The notes: a model not told the origin generated them from the sequence alone. DNA of 64,000 nt from Asterella californica (GCA_036924285.1 JAYKYS010000009.1:930001-994000), one strand, 5' to 3'; positions 25,629-38,650 are shown, numbered from the stretch's first letter. A program made the numbers and translations.

Positions 25629-26770
25629 GTTAAGCTGGCATCACTCTTCCATTCGAAATTCGAAGAGAAGTGAATAACTATTTCAAATATCCGCTCATTC
25701 GCGAAAACCGTGTAGCATTTGCAGAGATTCATTCGGGCAGAGGGGCCGGATGGATGGAAATGTTGTCACACTCGGGACCAATGTTCGGGGAGTTCCGGCT
25801 GATAGAGTAGTGAGAACCGGTTGAGAAAGTGAATTTTCGAAAGTTTAGAAAAAAGCGTCGGAAAGTTACCGACTAAAAAATGAAGATAATACTCTCAATA
25901 CTCGAAAAGTGAAGCGATTTCCGGTATCTTTTAGAAAATTACCGGTTGATTTCAGGTCGTGCCGGAAAATCCCCGGTTCTCTCAAAAATCCTTCCCGAAC
26001 ACTGCTCGGGACCAGTGTTCGTCGGTGTGATGCATGCATGGTTTGAACTGTTACCACGTTAAAGAGAATTCACGAACGCTTAGATACAGCTGTAGGTGCG
26101 AAATATCTTGTATGGTAATCAGTTGGACCTGAGGCTGCTAAGCCACGTGTCGCTCCACGTGTCAATCTCAGGTGTCGAATACCATATTAAGGAACTTTAT
26201 GAGCAATTGGATTAACAAACATTATTTCCCCCCCCCGCGACGTCCGTCTTGACACGAATAACGTAACTTGCTGTCCGATTGTGTACAGTACTCAGCTCGG
26301 AGCCTGGGACCAGTAAATTGCTTGTTAGGTTACGTCTCCGTATCCACATCCGACTCCGGCGCCAAACTTTCACTGGTGAAGGAGTACAAGGTCACGTAAC
26401 GTCACGGAAGAATTCGCGACGCGACGCGTCATGGACATGCACAAGGCACATTCTTGGAGGTTATATTCTGAATCGTCCATTCCAAAGCGATCAAGATAAT
26501 AATTACGAGTCCACCTTTTGTATGACTTGTACAATGGATCAAGCGCTTTGGAATCGAGGTGCACTAACTGACCAACACACGGGCAGATACAGATACAGAA
26601 CTTGCTGGATGCGCAGGAGAATCAGGGAAGGAGTATCTATCTCTCCTGAACGCTCAGCAGCCAGAGAAGAATGCTTCTCTCTTGCTGAACGTTCCTACAG
26701 AGGAGGAAGGAGGGAAGAAGCAGGCTGAAATCAGAACATAATCATAAGAAAAAGGAGAAGGGAAGAAAGA

Positions 26771-29700
26771 ATGGGAACACAATGTCTCATTGCTTCTTCT
26801 TCTTCGCCTTCGCTGAATAGAGCAGTGGAACTATCTTCTTCTCGGTCGCTCTCTGGAGTTTCAACCTGCAGATTGCAGCATGACTTGGCATTGTGCGGCA
26901 GCTCGTCTGTCGGGCGGTACGTCCCCAGACTTGCCGACCCAAATTTTCCTCATCCCTGAAAAAATATTCTCACACCACTCATTTGTCGGAGATCCGGTGT
27001 CTGTCTGTATCCGTCAATTCCGTATCCAGTTCGGTTAGGATTCATGGCTCTGACTCCCTTTCTCAGACTCGTCCTGGATGGGCTTTCAGGGTAACACGTG
27101 ATTTGTATCTCGCTCAAGCTCTCTCTCTCTCTCTCTTATCCATCAAGCTAGAATTGTCACTGGAGTAACTTGAAAATGGGCCTGCTTCGCTGTCATGTTC
27201 TGAAGAAGCATGGCGGGTGATGTGAAACACAAATTCCTTTGTGCTTTTGCCGCTGGGTTGAGAAATTCGAAATCAACAATGAGGTCTGATTCTGCTTGTG
27301 ACTAACATAAACCGCAGGCCAAATACAGGAGCAAGATGTTTGGCCACAAAAGCGAGCTCGGAGGGCGCCAAGGGAGCAGGAGCTTACAAAAGCCCTCTGC
27401 CATTACGCGATCACTACGAACTCCTGGGGGTCTCAATAGAAGCAACCCCTGCTGAGATACGTCAAGCGTACAGGATGCTCCAGAAAAAGCACCATCCGGA
27501 TGTCGTTGGTCGGCAGGTGTGTAGATTGTCGGACATGTTATCTGATGATATCAACCCAGACTGACCTCAAAATTTGGTTCACAAATGCACAGGCATTCCT
27601 GCTCGCTCTTGAATTCTGAGCGAGGAGACTGTGCCTGCCAGCCCAAACGCCATACTTCACCAGCACCATGCTTTAGATTCTGAGATTATAAATTGCGTCA
27701 GTTGTTTCAGTTGTTTTTGTGAGGTCAAGCCTGCTGGTTCAGCTCAAAGTTGAAGTTGTCATCTTTTTTCGACTGTAATCAGTGTGGTGTGGTCCCTGTC
27801 TGTGAGCAGGGACATGCGATGACTCTGCTGCTAAACGAGGCCTACCAAACACTGATGGATGAGAACCTCCGAGCTGCGTATAATACAGCACACTCATTCA
27901 AGGTATATGCACGGAGGGCTGGACACAAAGCCTTCACCGGCTCAACTTATAGCTCTTGGTCCGGTCCTGACAGGCCACAAGGATTATTTGTCGACGAAAA
28001 TGCCTGCGTAGGTACGCCCCTGATCTTCGCTTTTGCTTGGGTAATCTACATTGGCTGAGCTGTATGTTTTTGATCTTAAAATGTACAAGAACACTAGAAC
28101 ACAAACGAGCATGAACGGATGTGCAGAGACTGCAGGCACAGGAAGTTTTGGTTTGGGTGGGTGTGAAGTGTAGCATGTCTATAAACACGAGCTGAACAGC
28201 TGAGACGGTCTCTCTGGAGTTCTTCCCTCTGTAGGTGACCTATCGAGAAGATCTGAAGTGACTCTCGATGTTAACTGCACTGCCTTGCAGGATGCCGTGA
28301 ATGCGCCTTTGCTGCACCCAATACATTCATCATGGACGAATCTACGGGCTGTGCTCGAGTGAAAGCCCAATGGGCAGATAGTGAGTCTAGTATAAAGGTT
28401 AGTGCTGTAACTTATTTCGGAGTTGGCATTGAAATCTATTCACCTTGGACGAAATTTGCATTAATTAACCAGTTTATCTGGTCGGTTGATGGTGGGTGGG
28501 TGCAACTCGGTGATGAGCTTACAGATGGCCAGAGAGGTGTGCCCTGTGAATTGTATTCACTTGGTAGAACGAGAGGATCTGCCTATCTTGGAGTACCTCA
28601 TCCGTCCACAGGTTAAGCCCAGCAATGGTGTATATGGCGGGGGTTGGGAGCGTCCTTCTAATGTGTTCATGGCAGCTCGTACTTTCAAACGCAAGCAAGA
28701 AGAGCAGGAGCGAGCACAAACTGGTACCCAAATCCCCCTCCCTGGTTCTTGGTCCTTAATGGTTTATCCGAAGAACTGGAAGCTTGTGAGATCTACTTAA
28801 GGCTCTGCTCAGACTGCATTGTTTCTTTACTGACTCCACATCAAAACGGTGTTGTTATTCCGTATTTTGCCGTTGTTTCCTCCTGTTCTGAGTAAAGATT
28901 TGTTCATTAGTCATCAGCTGTCCCCTCACATATTATCTACTGTTTTTTATCTTCTGCTGTATCTGGATGTGATATCCGCATGATCTTTACAATATGCAAT
29001 CTCAAAGTCTTCCTGCAATGCCATGGCAAACAGCCGCGCCTGTTAATACGGAGACTGCTGGTCAGAAGAAGGCTAGAGTAGAGGCGGACCTGAAGTTGCG
29101 TATGGGTGCATTTTGGAGACTTTGGTCGTGGGCAGATCAACCTGCAGAGAGCAGACACTCGTCAAGTAGCCCTGGAGGTTTTGGTGATGGAGAATGGTCT
29201 TGGAAAGGCCTGTTCGGGCGTTCAAGCTCATTAGACGTGCTCATTCTACCTGTAAGCGAAGAGATGAGAGATCAGGTTACTATCCTTCTTCTGGCCGGCC
29301 GTATACGTTTTCCATTTGACGGCATAAAGTAGCGCTGCATGACCGCGCTTTCATTTATTTTCAGTTTGGGTTTTCCCTTTTATTTCTCTTTGTTCCCCAC
29401 TCTTTGGTTCTGGAGTGGGTGTTATAACAATCACACCCTGGCACTTCCGATGCATGGGTGATGCCTACTGAAGTTGTTGATAAAGTGTATACTCGATAAA
29501 ACTGGAACTTGTCGCAAGGTACATAAAATTCTCTAATAGTATTGAAAGAAGTACTGAAAGAAGCTCCCTTAACTTGCAGACTGTGGCGCGGGTCCAAGAC
29601 TGGGCTTTAACATACGCTTCTTCGAGTGAACTTCCGCTGCCAATGCCGTTCAAAGCAGAGCTGATATCCGGTGGCGTGCAGCTGTCTCTGATCACTGCCA

Positions 29701-29942
29701 ACAATGGAACCGTTTCATCGATTGGATCCCTAATGGTGACTCTTGAAGAATCGTCCGTCGAGGATGATGCATACGAGCCAAATGTGAAGAAGAGCTATTA
29801 TCTGAGAGTGAGAAGGCAAGGGACTATAGGAACCCAAGCTTTGCCAGGAGAAGGGCGGCTTGTGAGAGAGATTAAAGCAGTTGTGATGAGTAGTGGCGGC
29901 CGTGGTGGGGACTCATACAGAGCATATAACCTCCGGCACTGA
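26771..29942 (+). CDS. J-domain protein with a ferredoxin-type [4Fe-4S] domain, probably plastidial
   Basis: Seven exons splice in phase: 26771-26916, 27318-27516, 27810-28011, 28291-28397, 28525-28723, 29034-29275, 29580-29942. They total 1458 bp, or 485 residues. All introns are GT-AG. The N-terminus is Ser-rich and basic, like a plastid transit peptide. A J domain follows ([19 protein letters not shown], with the HPD triad in KHHPDVVG, about residues 87-150). The ferredoxin part reads [13 protein letters not shown] and later [13 protein letters not shown], giving Cys ligands for one cluster. [14 protein letters not shown] is also conserved in this family. The set matches the plant DJC76/DJC77/DJC82 group, chloroplast J-proteins with a bacterial-type ferredoxin fold; the exact paralogue is not resolved. 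J-proteins stimulate Hsp70 ATPase, and in this group a role in iron-sulfur or redox-linked protein handling is inferred. The transcript is convergent with the expansin gene. Start and junctions come from reading frame and splice signals only. Confidence 0.9.
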
Positions 29943-30591
29943 TAGGATTTATGTACCTCCACCCCACCCCCTCCCATCACGTCCTATCTTGTCCTTGTAA
30001 CTTTACACGTTGAACTCCCTCTGGAAGTTGGAGGGCTGTATATATTTGTATATGCATATATATAAGCATGGTTTTACTTAACTTTGTCAAGAGCGATGTA
30101 TGTGAAGCATCCGAGCAAGCCAACGGATACCAGAGACAGTCCCAGCAGTAAGAATGCCTCAGGAAACAGCAGCAAAGCAAACTTTTATTGCTCACACGAG
30201 CGTGCACATAGAAGTTCGATCATACTGGAGAGAGTGTCATCTTGCACGCCTTGAAGTACTTGCAGCACATATTATCTGCTTGGTTGAGGCTTGTACAAAC
30301 GGAATTTGATTTATATCGGGCTAACCATAACAGTTGGAAATTCGAAGCTCCTGGCAGGTGCAGATGAAGGCTATTAATTGGCTGGCACATATATCTATAT
30401 GTATGAAACCTTGTCCTTATGATCATAGAAGGCTGATCGAGCCTCCACCTTTCCTGTGGCGAATGCTTCTGGCATACAGATTTCTTCTGGATGTTAGTAA
30501 ATCGAGGCGACACTGATCGATCATCTCCACAGAAGCAGGCCACAGCCATTTATTTGTCCAGTTTCAAGCAAAGGGGTGAGGAGGCGTTCGT
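29943..30591. other. Intergenic region between convergent genes
   Basis: This 649-bp stretch separates the stop codons of the J-protein gene and the expansin gene. It must contain both 3' UTRs and polyadenylation signals. No coding evidence is seen. Confidence 0.7.
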
Positions 30592-31738
30592 TCAGAAGAA
30601 TTGATTTCCTTCGTAGGTCTGGCCGTACCACCAACTGGAGCTCACGAGATTGTTGCTGACGAGAGTTCTCCCATCGCTGATGGTCACGGCGAACGAGAGG
30701 GCCTGACGTTCGAGCACGATTCCTGTGCTCCACAGCTGACCCCAACTTCGGTCCATGCGGATCCAGCGGCCGGAGCCTCGTCCACCCGAGCCCTTAACAG
30801 ACAGCGCGCTGACATCACCAGCACCTCCGACGTTGGAAACGAGCACTTGCATGAAGTAAGTGCGGCCATAGATGCGGAAACGGACGCCCCCAGACCTTTG
30901 GCACCTGACTCTCTCATAATCCACATGAGCTACTCCAGCTCTGTAAGGAGCAATCTGCACAAAAGCTGGCTGCGCCAGATCGAAATGGCTTCTGGGTGGA
31001 TCACACCATCCACCTTTGCTTCCTCTGGGGCAGTAGTTCGTCCCTGTCACAACGATCTTTCCCGGCAAGCAACGAAGATTCCCGTATGGAACCCAAGTAC
31101 ACATGATCCGGAAGCAGGCCCCACATGTTTTGCCGCCGTTGAATAACGCACTACTCATGGCAGTGTTCATCGTACCGTAACCCATCGCTAGCACGCTTTC
31201 ATATCCACAAGCCCCAGCTGGAACATGAACGTTCGTACAGACAGTTACTAACGTAGAAAGTTCCATACAATATCATGACAAGCCAGTCAGAAGCTTGTCG
31301 GTCGCTAAAAAATCAGAACTTGTACTTCCTTTCTCGGTGATCAAACAAACAAAACTTACAGACTGGCAGACAGACAAATGGACAAAAAAGCGTCGGGATT
31401 TTTGCAGTTCGCTACACAATGCAAGAAGCGAACAAGTACGGAGAGTTTGTCAGCTGACTGTTAGTGCAGTGCAGTTCCCCCAGAAAAATCGACTGATTGA
31501 TTGAACAAACACAGTGATCTATAGATGGATCCATCTGCCTATCAATACAAGTACTACGGTGGTACTCACTGAGTGATCACATGCAGACTTCGGAATTCAC
31601 AAGTTTCAGGTGTCTGCAGGACGTACCGTTTGTTCCTGAAGCATCGCTGCCACCGTAGAATGTGGCAGTGGCTGGTAAACCATCGACTGATGCACTTGAC
31701 AACACCATGCAAATGACGAGAACCCTCATGCAGCGCAT
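30592..31738 (-). CDS. Alpha-expansin
   Basis: Two exons on the minus strand, 31738-31627 and 31217-30592, give about 245 residues, normal for the family. The intron (31626-31218) has a GTACGT donor and CAG acceptor. A hydrophobic signal peptide (MRCMRVLVICMVLSS) leads to the mature start ATATFYGGSDASGTN. Exon 2 has the double-psi beta-barrel with its cysteines (ACGYES, GKTCGACFRI, NYCP), the HFD motif (SHFDLA) and the C-terminal beta-sandwich ending SSSWWYGQTYEGNQFF. Expansins loosen cellulose-xyloglucan contacts in the wall at acid pH without hydrolysis. Several in-frame upstream Met codons exist (31801, 31759, 31744); the one at 31738 is chosen because it gives a compact signal peptide. 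No break is visible, so the gene looks functional. Confidence 0.93.
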
Positions 31739-32243
31739 AATCATTGTCCTCGTAGGCATATCTAATAGCTGTTGCTGTTGTCGCCGCTGAATCAGATACA
31801 TACAGTACTACCAACGAACCAACAGCACGAGCAGCCGTATGAGGAGTTCTCAACTAAACTTCTCGTTTTCCAAGTACAATTCTACTGAAACCAACGAAGG
31901 AACGAACGAGAGAACGAACGAGCGAACAAGAGGTAGTACGCGCTGACACTTCGCTAGCTGCAGCAAGTAAATGTAAGACCCTGATTCAGAAGGCTCAGCT
32001 CAGCCTGATGGGTCGGCTGCACTGCATTGTTGCATATCCCTCAACTGCATCGCTAATGATGCCGCCGCCTGTGAACGCACGCTGACGCAGTTGTATTCCA
32101 GTCACGAAGGGAGAGGCTTCAAGATGCTTCCAGCCTGGCCTGCCTCGCTACGTCTAGATAGAAGGTTAAACCTGTCGGAGCATTTGTGCAATCCGTCCTC
32201 TGCCTTCGCGGTTCTTGGATCATGAGCTCAGGTCCCAGAGAGT

Positions 32244-32280
32244 GAGCGAGAGAGAGAGAGAGAGAGAGAGAGAGTGAGTG
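32244..32280. repeat. (GA)n microsatellite
   Basis: About 14 uninterrupted GA units, flanked by gagtgagcgaga and gagtgagtg, lie roughly 510 bp upstream of the chosen expansin start. GA tracts near plant promoters can bind GAGA-type factors; any such role here is inference. Confidence 0.85.
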
Positions 32281-34185
32281 GACGAGCTCGTAGGATAACG
32301 AACAAAGTACTGGGCTCAGATAGGCAAGGCTGCCGAGGATAGCAGGCAGTCTGGGAGTGAATTAAGGGACATTCGTCACTAGGTTCTCAGAAGACATATT
32401 AATCCGGAGGTGGTTAGAAGATCTGGTTGCTGAATCCCGAAGGAGCTTAGCATTTTTACCAGTTACGACTCTCAGAGTTGATCACTGTTAAATTATACAC
32501 ATATCTGTCAGTGACTGATTTCAGTTGACAGCGAGCGAGAAGTTGTAATCGTCTCCAGGTCTAGGTCGAATTCTTGTTGAAGTTACATATACTGGCGGAG
32601 GTACGTTGGATCCCAACACTGAGTTCAGGTAATGGCGAACGGGTGTGGTCGTCCACGAAGCGCCGTCTCAGAAAACTAGATCAATGAATCGATAAATCGT
32701 TCATTCTGGGAAATGAAGCTACGAGCTCGAGAGAAGGAGCCCTGGGGGATTTTGCAGAACCATTCGTATTTGATGTACCTGCAAATGATAATCCGGCGGG
32801 ACTTCTGGAGGTACTCTTTCTTTAGTCACCTCCAGCCAAATTAAGTCCGCGACTAACTGAGTCAGTTCTCAGGTGAATGTTACTACGGTAGTTAGAGCGT
32901 CAATAAATACAAAGTTAAGTTTCGGGTGTGGTACGGTCAAGCCTGAAACTTGAACGCCAGCGCCTTTCAGTCATTCTGACTGTAGACCCCTTCAGTCATT
33001 CTTCCTCTCACACACACATGCTTGATATCGATGGTGTGAGCGAACTGAGCAACTAACTGCACGGTGTTCTCGAACGTAGTCATGATGGTTGGTGGGATCT
33101 CGATAGCCCATCACGTCGCACCATCAAGATCAAGACTCCCTCAGAAATCTTAGGAATTTCCTTAGCTACAGAAGGTAGGGTGGAAAAGAATGACTGCAGT
33201 TGGGAACCGGATGTCGTTGCAACGAGACTGACTTACTGAGCTTGTGTGGTGGTCCGGCAGACAAAATAAAGAAATTAAGGATTATTGCTGATATTCTTTA
33301 ATAAACTAACGCTCAACGTTTAGTTCCTACTAAACTGACGGGTTTTCATTTAGTAACTATGACCTTCTGCTCCTGTCCGATTAGGTCGAGAGAAGCTCAA
33401 CTAAGCTAATCAAGGGTGATGACCTTTTGTGGATCGGTATCGTACTCTCATAAGCGGTGTCCGAGTGTTGTGTCTGGATCCTTTCTAACACTCGGCTAAC
33501 ATATGTTTGCCAAGTGTCAGTTGACGTGTAAATACTACTCACGTTTTCCATCTAAAGATGAGCAGAACTGGAGAGGACGGATGTGAGACTCTCAAAGTCC
33601 CATGTACCTAGAGAAAGAGATTATAGATATCAAAAAAACACAATTTAAGAAAATAAGAGCATATCGTAATTTGACAACAATTAATAGAATTTTGAATTGT
33701 AGAGATAATATGATCAAGTATTAATGTGTCATTCAACGCAAATGCATTTGTGTTAAGTAAGACCCATGTTCTTAAAGAGTATCCCAGACGAGCATCTTTG
33801 TTCATTGTATTCGTACGTACACAAGTTGACAAATTTTCACGACTCTTATCAGCTCCTGATAAATTATTTGGTGCGTGGAATTCACTTCATTCACAGTTCT
33901 AATATAACTAGTCAAATCTCTTCTTTATTTCAATAAGAAATACATGAGCAACGGTTGACCATGGTTGAACAATCGGTACTATCTTATTAGACGAGGTTAA
34001 CTCGAGATAAGAACTTCATATCTCCCTTCTAGCATTTTTTGCGGTTCTTGATTGCAAAAGAATCATCAAATGGACACTTATAAGTAATTATCATGTTTCC
34101 AACGAACCGCAAAAAGAAAACCTGAAATAGGATTAGTACTGCAGATAATTAAAGATGCCGACGTTCTTCATCACTGACAACTATT

Positions 34186-34535
34186 AGTTCGTAAATAGCT
34201 TCAAATAGCTCCGAAATAAATATCTCCCTTCATAATATTAGTCATGGCATGACTAGTTCGGAAACAGTTTTCAAGTAGCTCTCAAATAAATATCCCCCTT
34301 CATGATTAGTTCGTAAATAGTTCTTAAGTAGCTCTCAAATAAATGTTCCCCTTCAAGACATTAGTCATGGCATGATTGCTTTCATATAAGTATTCCCGTC
34401 CAAAATATTAGTCATGGCATGATTAGTTCGAAATGAATTTCATATCAGTCCTGGCCTGATTAGTTCGTAAATAATCTCAATAGCTCTCAAACAAATATCC
34501 CTCTTCAAAATATTAGTCATGTCTTCAATAGTAGC
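34186..34535. repeat. Degenerate tandem array, 50-70 bp units
   Basis: About six imperfect units share the phrases agttcgtaaatagt, tagctctcaaataaatat, ccccttca and attagtcatggcatgatt. Unit length varies from about 37 to 74 bp through internal losses. No function is apparent. Confidence 0.8.
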
Positions 34536-35755
34536 AAAGAACTTACAAAAGCAAAAGAATTTTCTGACTATAAGCTGCCCTCGATGTAAGACACATCCAT
34601 CCTCGTGGTCAAATTTGGCGTCAAAGTTCTCCCTTACGAGTCTTTGTCGGCTACTAGTATCCTCGTCCGATTAGGATCAGGTTCTCCTCGTCTGAGGATT
34701 TTGGAGGAGTAAAATTCTTCTGGAACTAATATTGGATGTCAAAGTTAAGCAGAAATAATATTTTACACGGTTGAAAGCAGAAAAACCGCAACTTTCCAAC
34801 GGCTAGCCTTGTACTAAATTGCAGTTTGTTTTGGATCATCCTTATGAAATTACAGTATAATGTCTTCACTAATTATTTTTGACCATCGTCACCTAATCAT
34901 TCTTTGAAGAATAGATTCCTCTATTGTAAAAAAAACCGGTGAAACGAGTGAAAACTCAGTAAGAAAATATCCATGGTATTCTTTTTCGGAGCACATCTGG
35001 AGTTGTCCTCTTACAACATCTGCAAAAATCTGGCCGAAATCATAACTCCCTCCCGCTGATCAGGAATCTTTGGAAAAATTTCCAACTTTGAGTATATAAG
35101 TTTATATACTCAAAGATATATATATATATTTAACCCCTAGTATATAAGTTTTTCAAAAACTTCGCACACATGATTAATTTCAATCCTTGTATGAGAAGAA
35201 AGACTTCCCATCTGAAATTTAGAGATTATCACGCAAAGGGATCAGATCTTGACATCTCAACGTTTAGGTCTAGTTGTCCTCCAAATACACAATAAAGATC
35301 TTAAGTACAAGCGAATCCAGACAGACGAGAAAGTGCATCGAACAAGAGATGTGAGGATGATCAAGGGTTTATGTTTATTTTTATAATGTTTATGAGGATA
35401 TTTGACAAGCTGATGTCAAAAATGGTGTAGCGTGATGGTGAGACCTCGAGGTCTTGACGAAAACATGTTAGGATATCAAATCTTTTGAATTTTATATTGA
35501 TGCGTCTATTGTGCAGTCGCACGCGATAAACTTAGAACTTTTGTAATCCTTCCATGTCTTAGTGTGGATTTAAGAAATAACGTGCAACTCCTATATTGCT
35601 TTATGGTGTTCTTTGGTCAAATATAAACCAGGCTGCCACCCATGTCTTAGTTTAGGAATCCACTGATATCTTAGTGTGGGTTTAGGAAATAACGGAGTAT
35701 ATCCAGATGGCATAAATGCTGAGGTCTTTATTGCCCTCTGGTCAGTATCGTGTCG

Positions 35756-36093
35756 GATTTTGTGTGAAGGTTGTCCAAGAAAATGCGAGGTTCTTGGCTG
35801 TGGAGATGTAGTGTGTTGAACAAAGACAAGCCAGAGAGAAACAACCACGAGAACAAACTCACAAACCAACTCCTATTTTATATACACTCTTGATTCTTCT
35901 TCTCTAAGAATGCAAAACAAAGAAACAGATCTGAGCGGTCTGTAATCTACACCAAACTCCCTAAAACGAGTCCATGAATCTCAACCCAGACCAAAAAATA
36001 TCGAAGCGTAGCTCAAAGCAAGAGAATCATCCCTTTGCTAACAAGAAGAGATGCACCAATGTCACACGATTCAAACCCAAGCAAATAACATCC
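35756..36093 (-). repeat. Distal LTR fragment, second Ty3 element
   Basis: This segment matches the end of the 5' LTR at 44410-44750 in the same orientation (cgaggttcttggctgtggag, tttgctaacaa). It stops abruptly at cacg (36093), where an oppositely oriented LTR piece begins. Confidence 0.8.
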
Positions 36094-37888
36094 ACGTTTT
36101 GGAGAGCTTCATTGATATGTGAAGGAGAGTTGGACCGTTCGGGATTGTTCGGGAGTCCAAACTTGTTGTCCTTGGATCCATCGAGATCAGAACACCGAGT
36201 TCTTCAAGAAATTGAAGACGATATAAAATTTCATCAGGCGATTTGAGAGTTCTGAATGAAATTGACAATCAAGGAGTCTTCACCTACGCACAAGAGAAGA
36301 CAGTATGTGGATTGGATTGTTGGTTTGGGTGTGTGTGAGCGAGTTTGAGCTGCATGGAATTGATTTACGTTAATTTTTTACATCCTGTGACCAAACTTCT
36401 TACGTGGTTCTGCAGGGAGAACTCCAAACGACTTGTTCGGAGTCTCGTTGGGTTCATGGTAGCTAGATCTATCTACCAGACAAGACGAATATCAGTTCAG
36501 ACGATCCGTTTGGACGATGTGTGCGGTTTTAGACCGTAGGGAGGAATTTTTGAAGGTTCAGTTATCTGCGACCGAAAATCAGTGATATATCTCGATTGTC
36601 GAGAGTTGGATCTGAAGGTTTCTTGGACCAACAGAGTCAGGGAAGAAGACCCTATTGACATCTAAAGACCATTTGGCGGAAGAAAGAAAGTTCTCATATA
36701 GATATTTTTTGGTTCTTTCGCTACGGTTTTTACTCTTTTTGAGTTCGTTAGAGATCGAGTTGGTTATGTACAGCTTGTCGTAGCTAGCTTGTGGTAGCTG
36801 GCTTTAGCTAAATGCTTGTACATGGGTGTTGTTTGTACTTGGTTTGAATCGTGTGATGCTGATGCATCTCTTTTTGTTAGCAAAGAGAAGTTTTTCTTAG
36901 AGGGGGTGGATGTCGTGTTGTGGACCGACACTTATCTGAAAATCTATTTTTGATACCTATCATTATCGCTCTAAAGACACTCATAGGATAAAAAATGAGC
37001 TTTTTGCACAACTTTGGATTTTCATTTTCATTACATCGAGGGGTAGAGCTCATTCTCGACTTTCCATAAGCTCTTCGTCTACTTCATTTGGACGTCTAGT
37101 GGAGAAGTTACGAGACTCAAAAGATGAGAAAAGCAAGCTATGTCCTAGCTTACGGACTTTTGCGCAACTTCGGATCTTCACTTTCATTACATCCATGGGT
37201 AGAGCTCATTGTCAGCTTTCCATGGGCACTTCGTCTACTTCATTTGGACGCTTAGTAGTGAAGTTACGAGACTCGAAAGAAAGGAAAATCAAGCTAGGTC
37301 CTAGTTTACTATTGCTGACTGGGTATTTGTGGCTCTTGGCGCTATGCTAAAGACGCAAAGGGTCTGCTAGCTCATTATCTGAGAAAACTTGTACGTACAG
37401 CGACGGAGGTAAGGGGGCAACTTAAGGGGTTAGCTTGTTTTTATGATCTGTCGTTGGACGGTTTAGAGAATTGAGGAGATCAAGGAGTGTGTTCTGGGAG
37501 AAATTGATACGTATAGAAGGTTTCTGGAGAGCTTCAGTGATCTGTGAAGGAGAGTTGGACCGTTTCGGCCGTTCTGGAGTCAAAACTTGTTGTCCTTGGA
37601 TCCATTACGATCAGAACACCGAGTTCTTCAAGAAATTGAAGACGATATAAAGTTTCATCGGACGATTTGAGAGTTCTGAGTGAAATTGACTCGTAGAGAA
37701 GCACTTATATCAGTTTTTCATCGTCTGCGATCTGAGATTGAGTTGTTATTCGCTATCGATGAGCCAAGCTCTTTGTTCTTGGTGCACGCGATCAGGGAGT
37801 CTTAACCTACGCATAGGAGAAGACGATTTGTGGATTGGATTGTTGGTTTGGGTAAGGTGAGCGAGTTTGAGCTGCAGGGAATCGATTT
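36094..37888 (+). repeat. Plus-oriented LTR pieces with a polypurine tract
   Basis: 36094-36897 matches the middle and distal LTR (reverse of 45570-44690). It joins directly to a polypurine tract ttagagggggtgga (36897-36910) and a fresh LTR start TGTCGTGTTGTGGACC at 36911. That LTR runs about 980 bp and ends at atttacgtc (37888). The order suggests a deleted, oppositely oriented copy lodged in the 3' LTR of the main element. Confidence 0.75.
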
Positions 37889-38562
37889 ACGTCTCTACGT
37901 CTCAATTTCTCCCAGAACACACTCCTTGATCTCCCTCTTCATATACTGTCTTAACCAACGCATACCTACACATATCTGAACCTAATGACACCTTGTGCGC
38001 ATGCATTGGACTTCTCAATTCTCCAAACCGTCCAACGAGTCACAAAAACAAACTAGCTTTAACGTCAGCCGCTGTACGTACAAGTTTTCTCCGATAATGA
38101 GCTAGCAGACCCTTTGTGTCCTTAGTATAGCGCCAAGAGCTGCAAATACCCAGTCAGCAAAAGTAAACTAGGGCCTAGCTTGATTTTTCTTTCTTTCGAG
38201 TCTCGTAACTTCACTACTAAGCGTCCAAATGAAGTAGACGAAGTGCCTATGAAAAGCTGACAACGAGCTCTACCCATGGATGTAATGAAAGTGAAGATCC
38301 GAAGTTGTGCAAAAAGGCCGTAAGCTGAGGCCTAGCTTGCTTTTCCCATCTTTCGAGTCTCATAACTTCTCCACTAGGCGTCCAAATGAAGTAGACGAAG
38401 TGTCCATGGAAAGCTGGCAATGAGCTCTATCCATCGATGTAATGAAAGTGAAGATCCGAAGTTGTGCAAAAAGCTCATTTTTGATCCTATGAGTGTCTTT
38501 GAAGCGATAATGATAAGTATCAAAAATAGATTTTCAGGTAGGAGCCGGTCCACGACGCAACA
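37889..38562 (-). repeat. Proximal 3' LTR of the second Ty3 element
   Basis: On the minus strand it begins TGTTGCGTCGTGGACC at 38562, right after the tract tttagaggggatgga. It is the inverted partner of 36911-37518, giving an inverted repeat with arms of about 610-670 bp around a ~370-bp spacer. Confidence 0.85.
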
Positions 38563-38650
38563 TCCATCCCCTCTAAACCTATGCATCCTCCGATATGCAC
38601 CAAGAGATACCAACCAAGGAGTGGACCGATACGCACCTCGTCTTGTCGTC

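Larger units (their letters stand above)
21284..26770. other. Gene-free AT-rich region
   Basis: No open frame longer than 150 codons has a recognisable motif. The ORF at 26279-26728 (+) is arginine-rich and repetitive and is probably chance or 5' leader sequence of the J-protein gene. The region holds several small hairpins, a short tandem repeat near 24183-24243 (aaggcagaagccg units), and a diverged repeat (25155-25275) that also occurs at 46655-46770. The last few hundred bases probably hold the promoter and 5' UTR of the downstream gene. Confidence 0.5.
31739..35755. other. Gene-free region upstream of the expansin gene
   Basis: The first kilobase probably contains the expansin promoter. 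A GA tract lies near 32248-32275. A degenerate tandem array lies at 34186-34535. No open frame with a domain is seen. Confidence 0.55.

Noticed and set aside
26279..26728. 149-codon open frame as a separate gene
   Set aside because: It is Arg-rich, has no domain, overlaps an open frame on the other strand, and lies where the J-protein gene's leader and promoter are expected.
30601..31146. 181-codon plus-strand open frame
   Set aside because: It is the antisense shadow of the expansin second exon, which has full family motifs on the minus strand.
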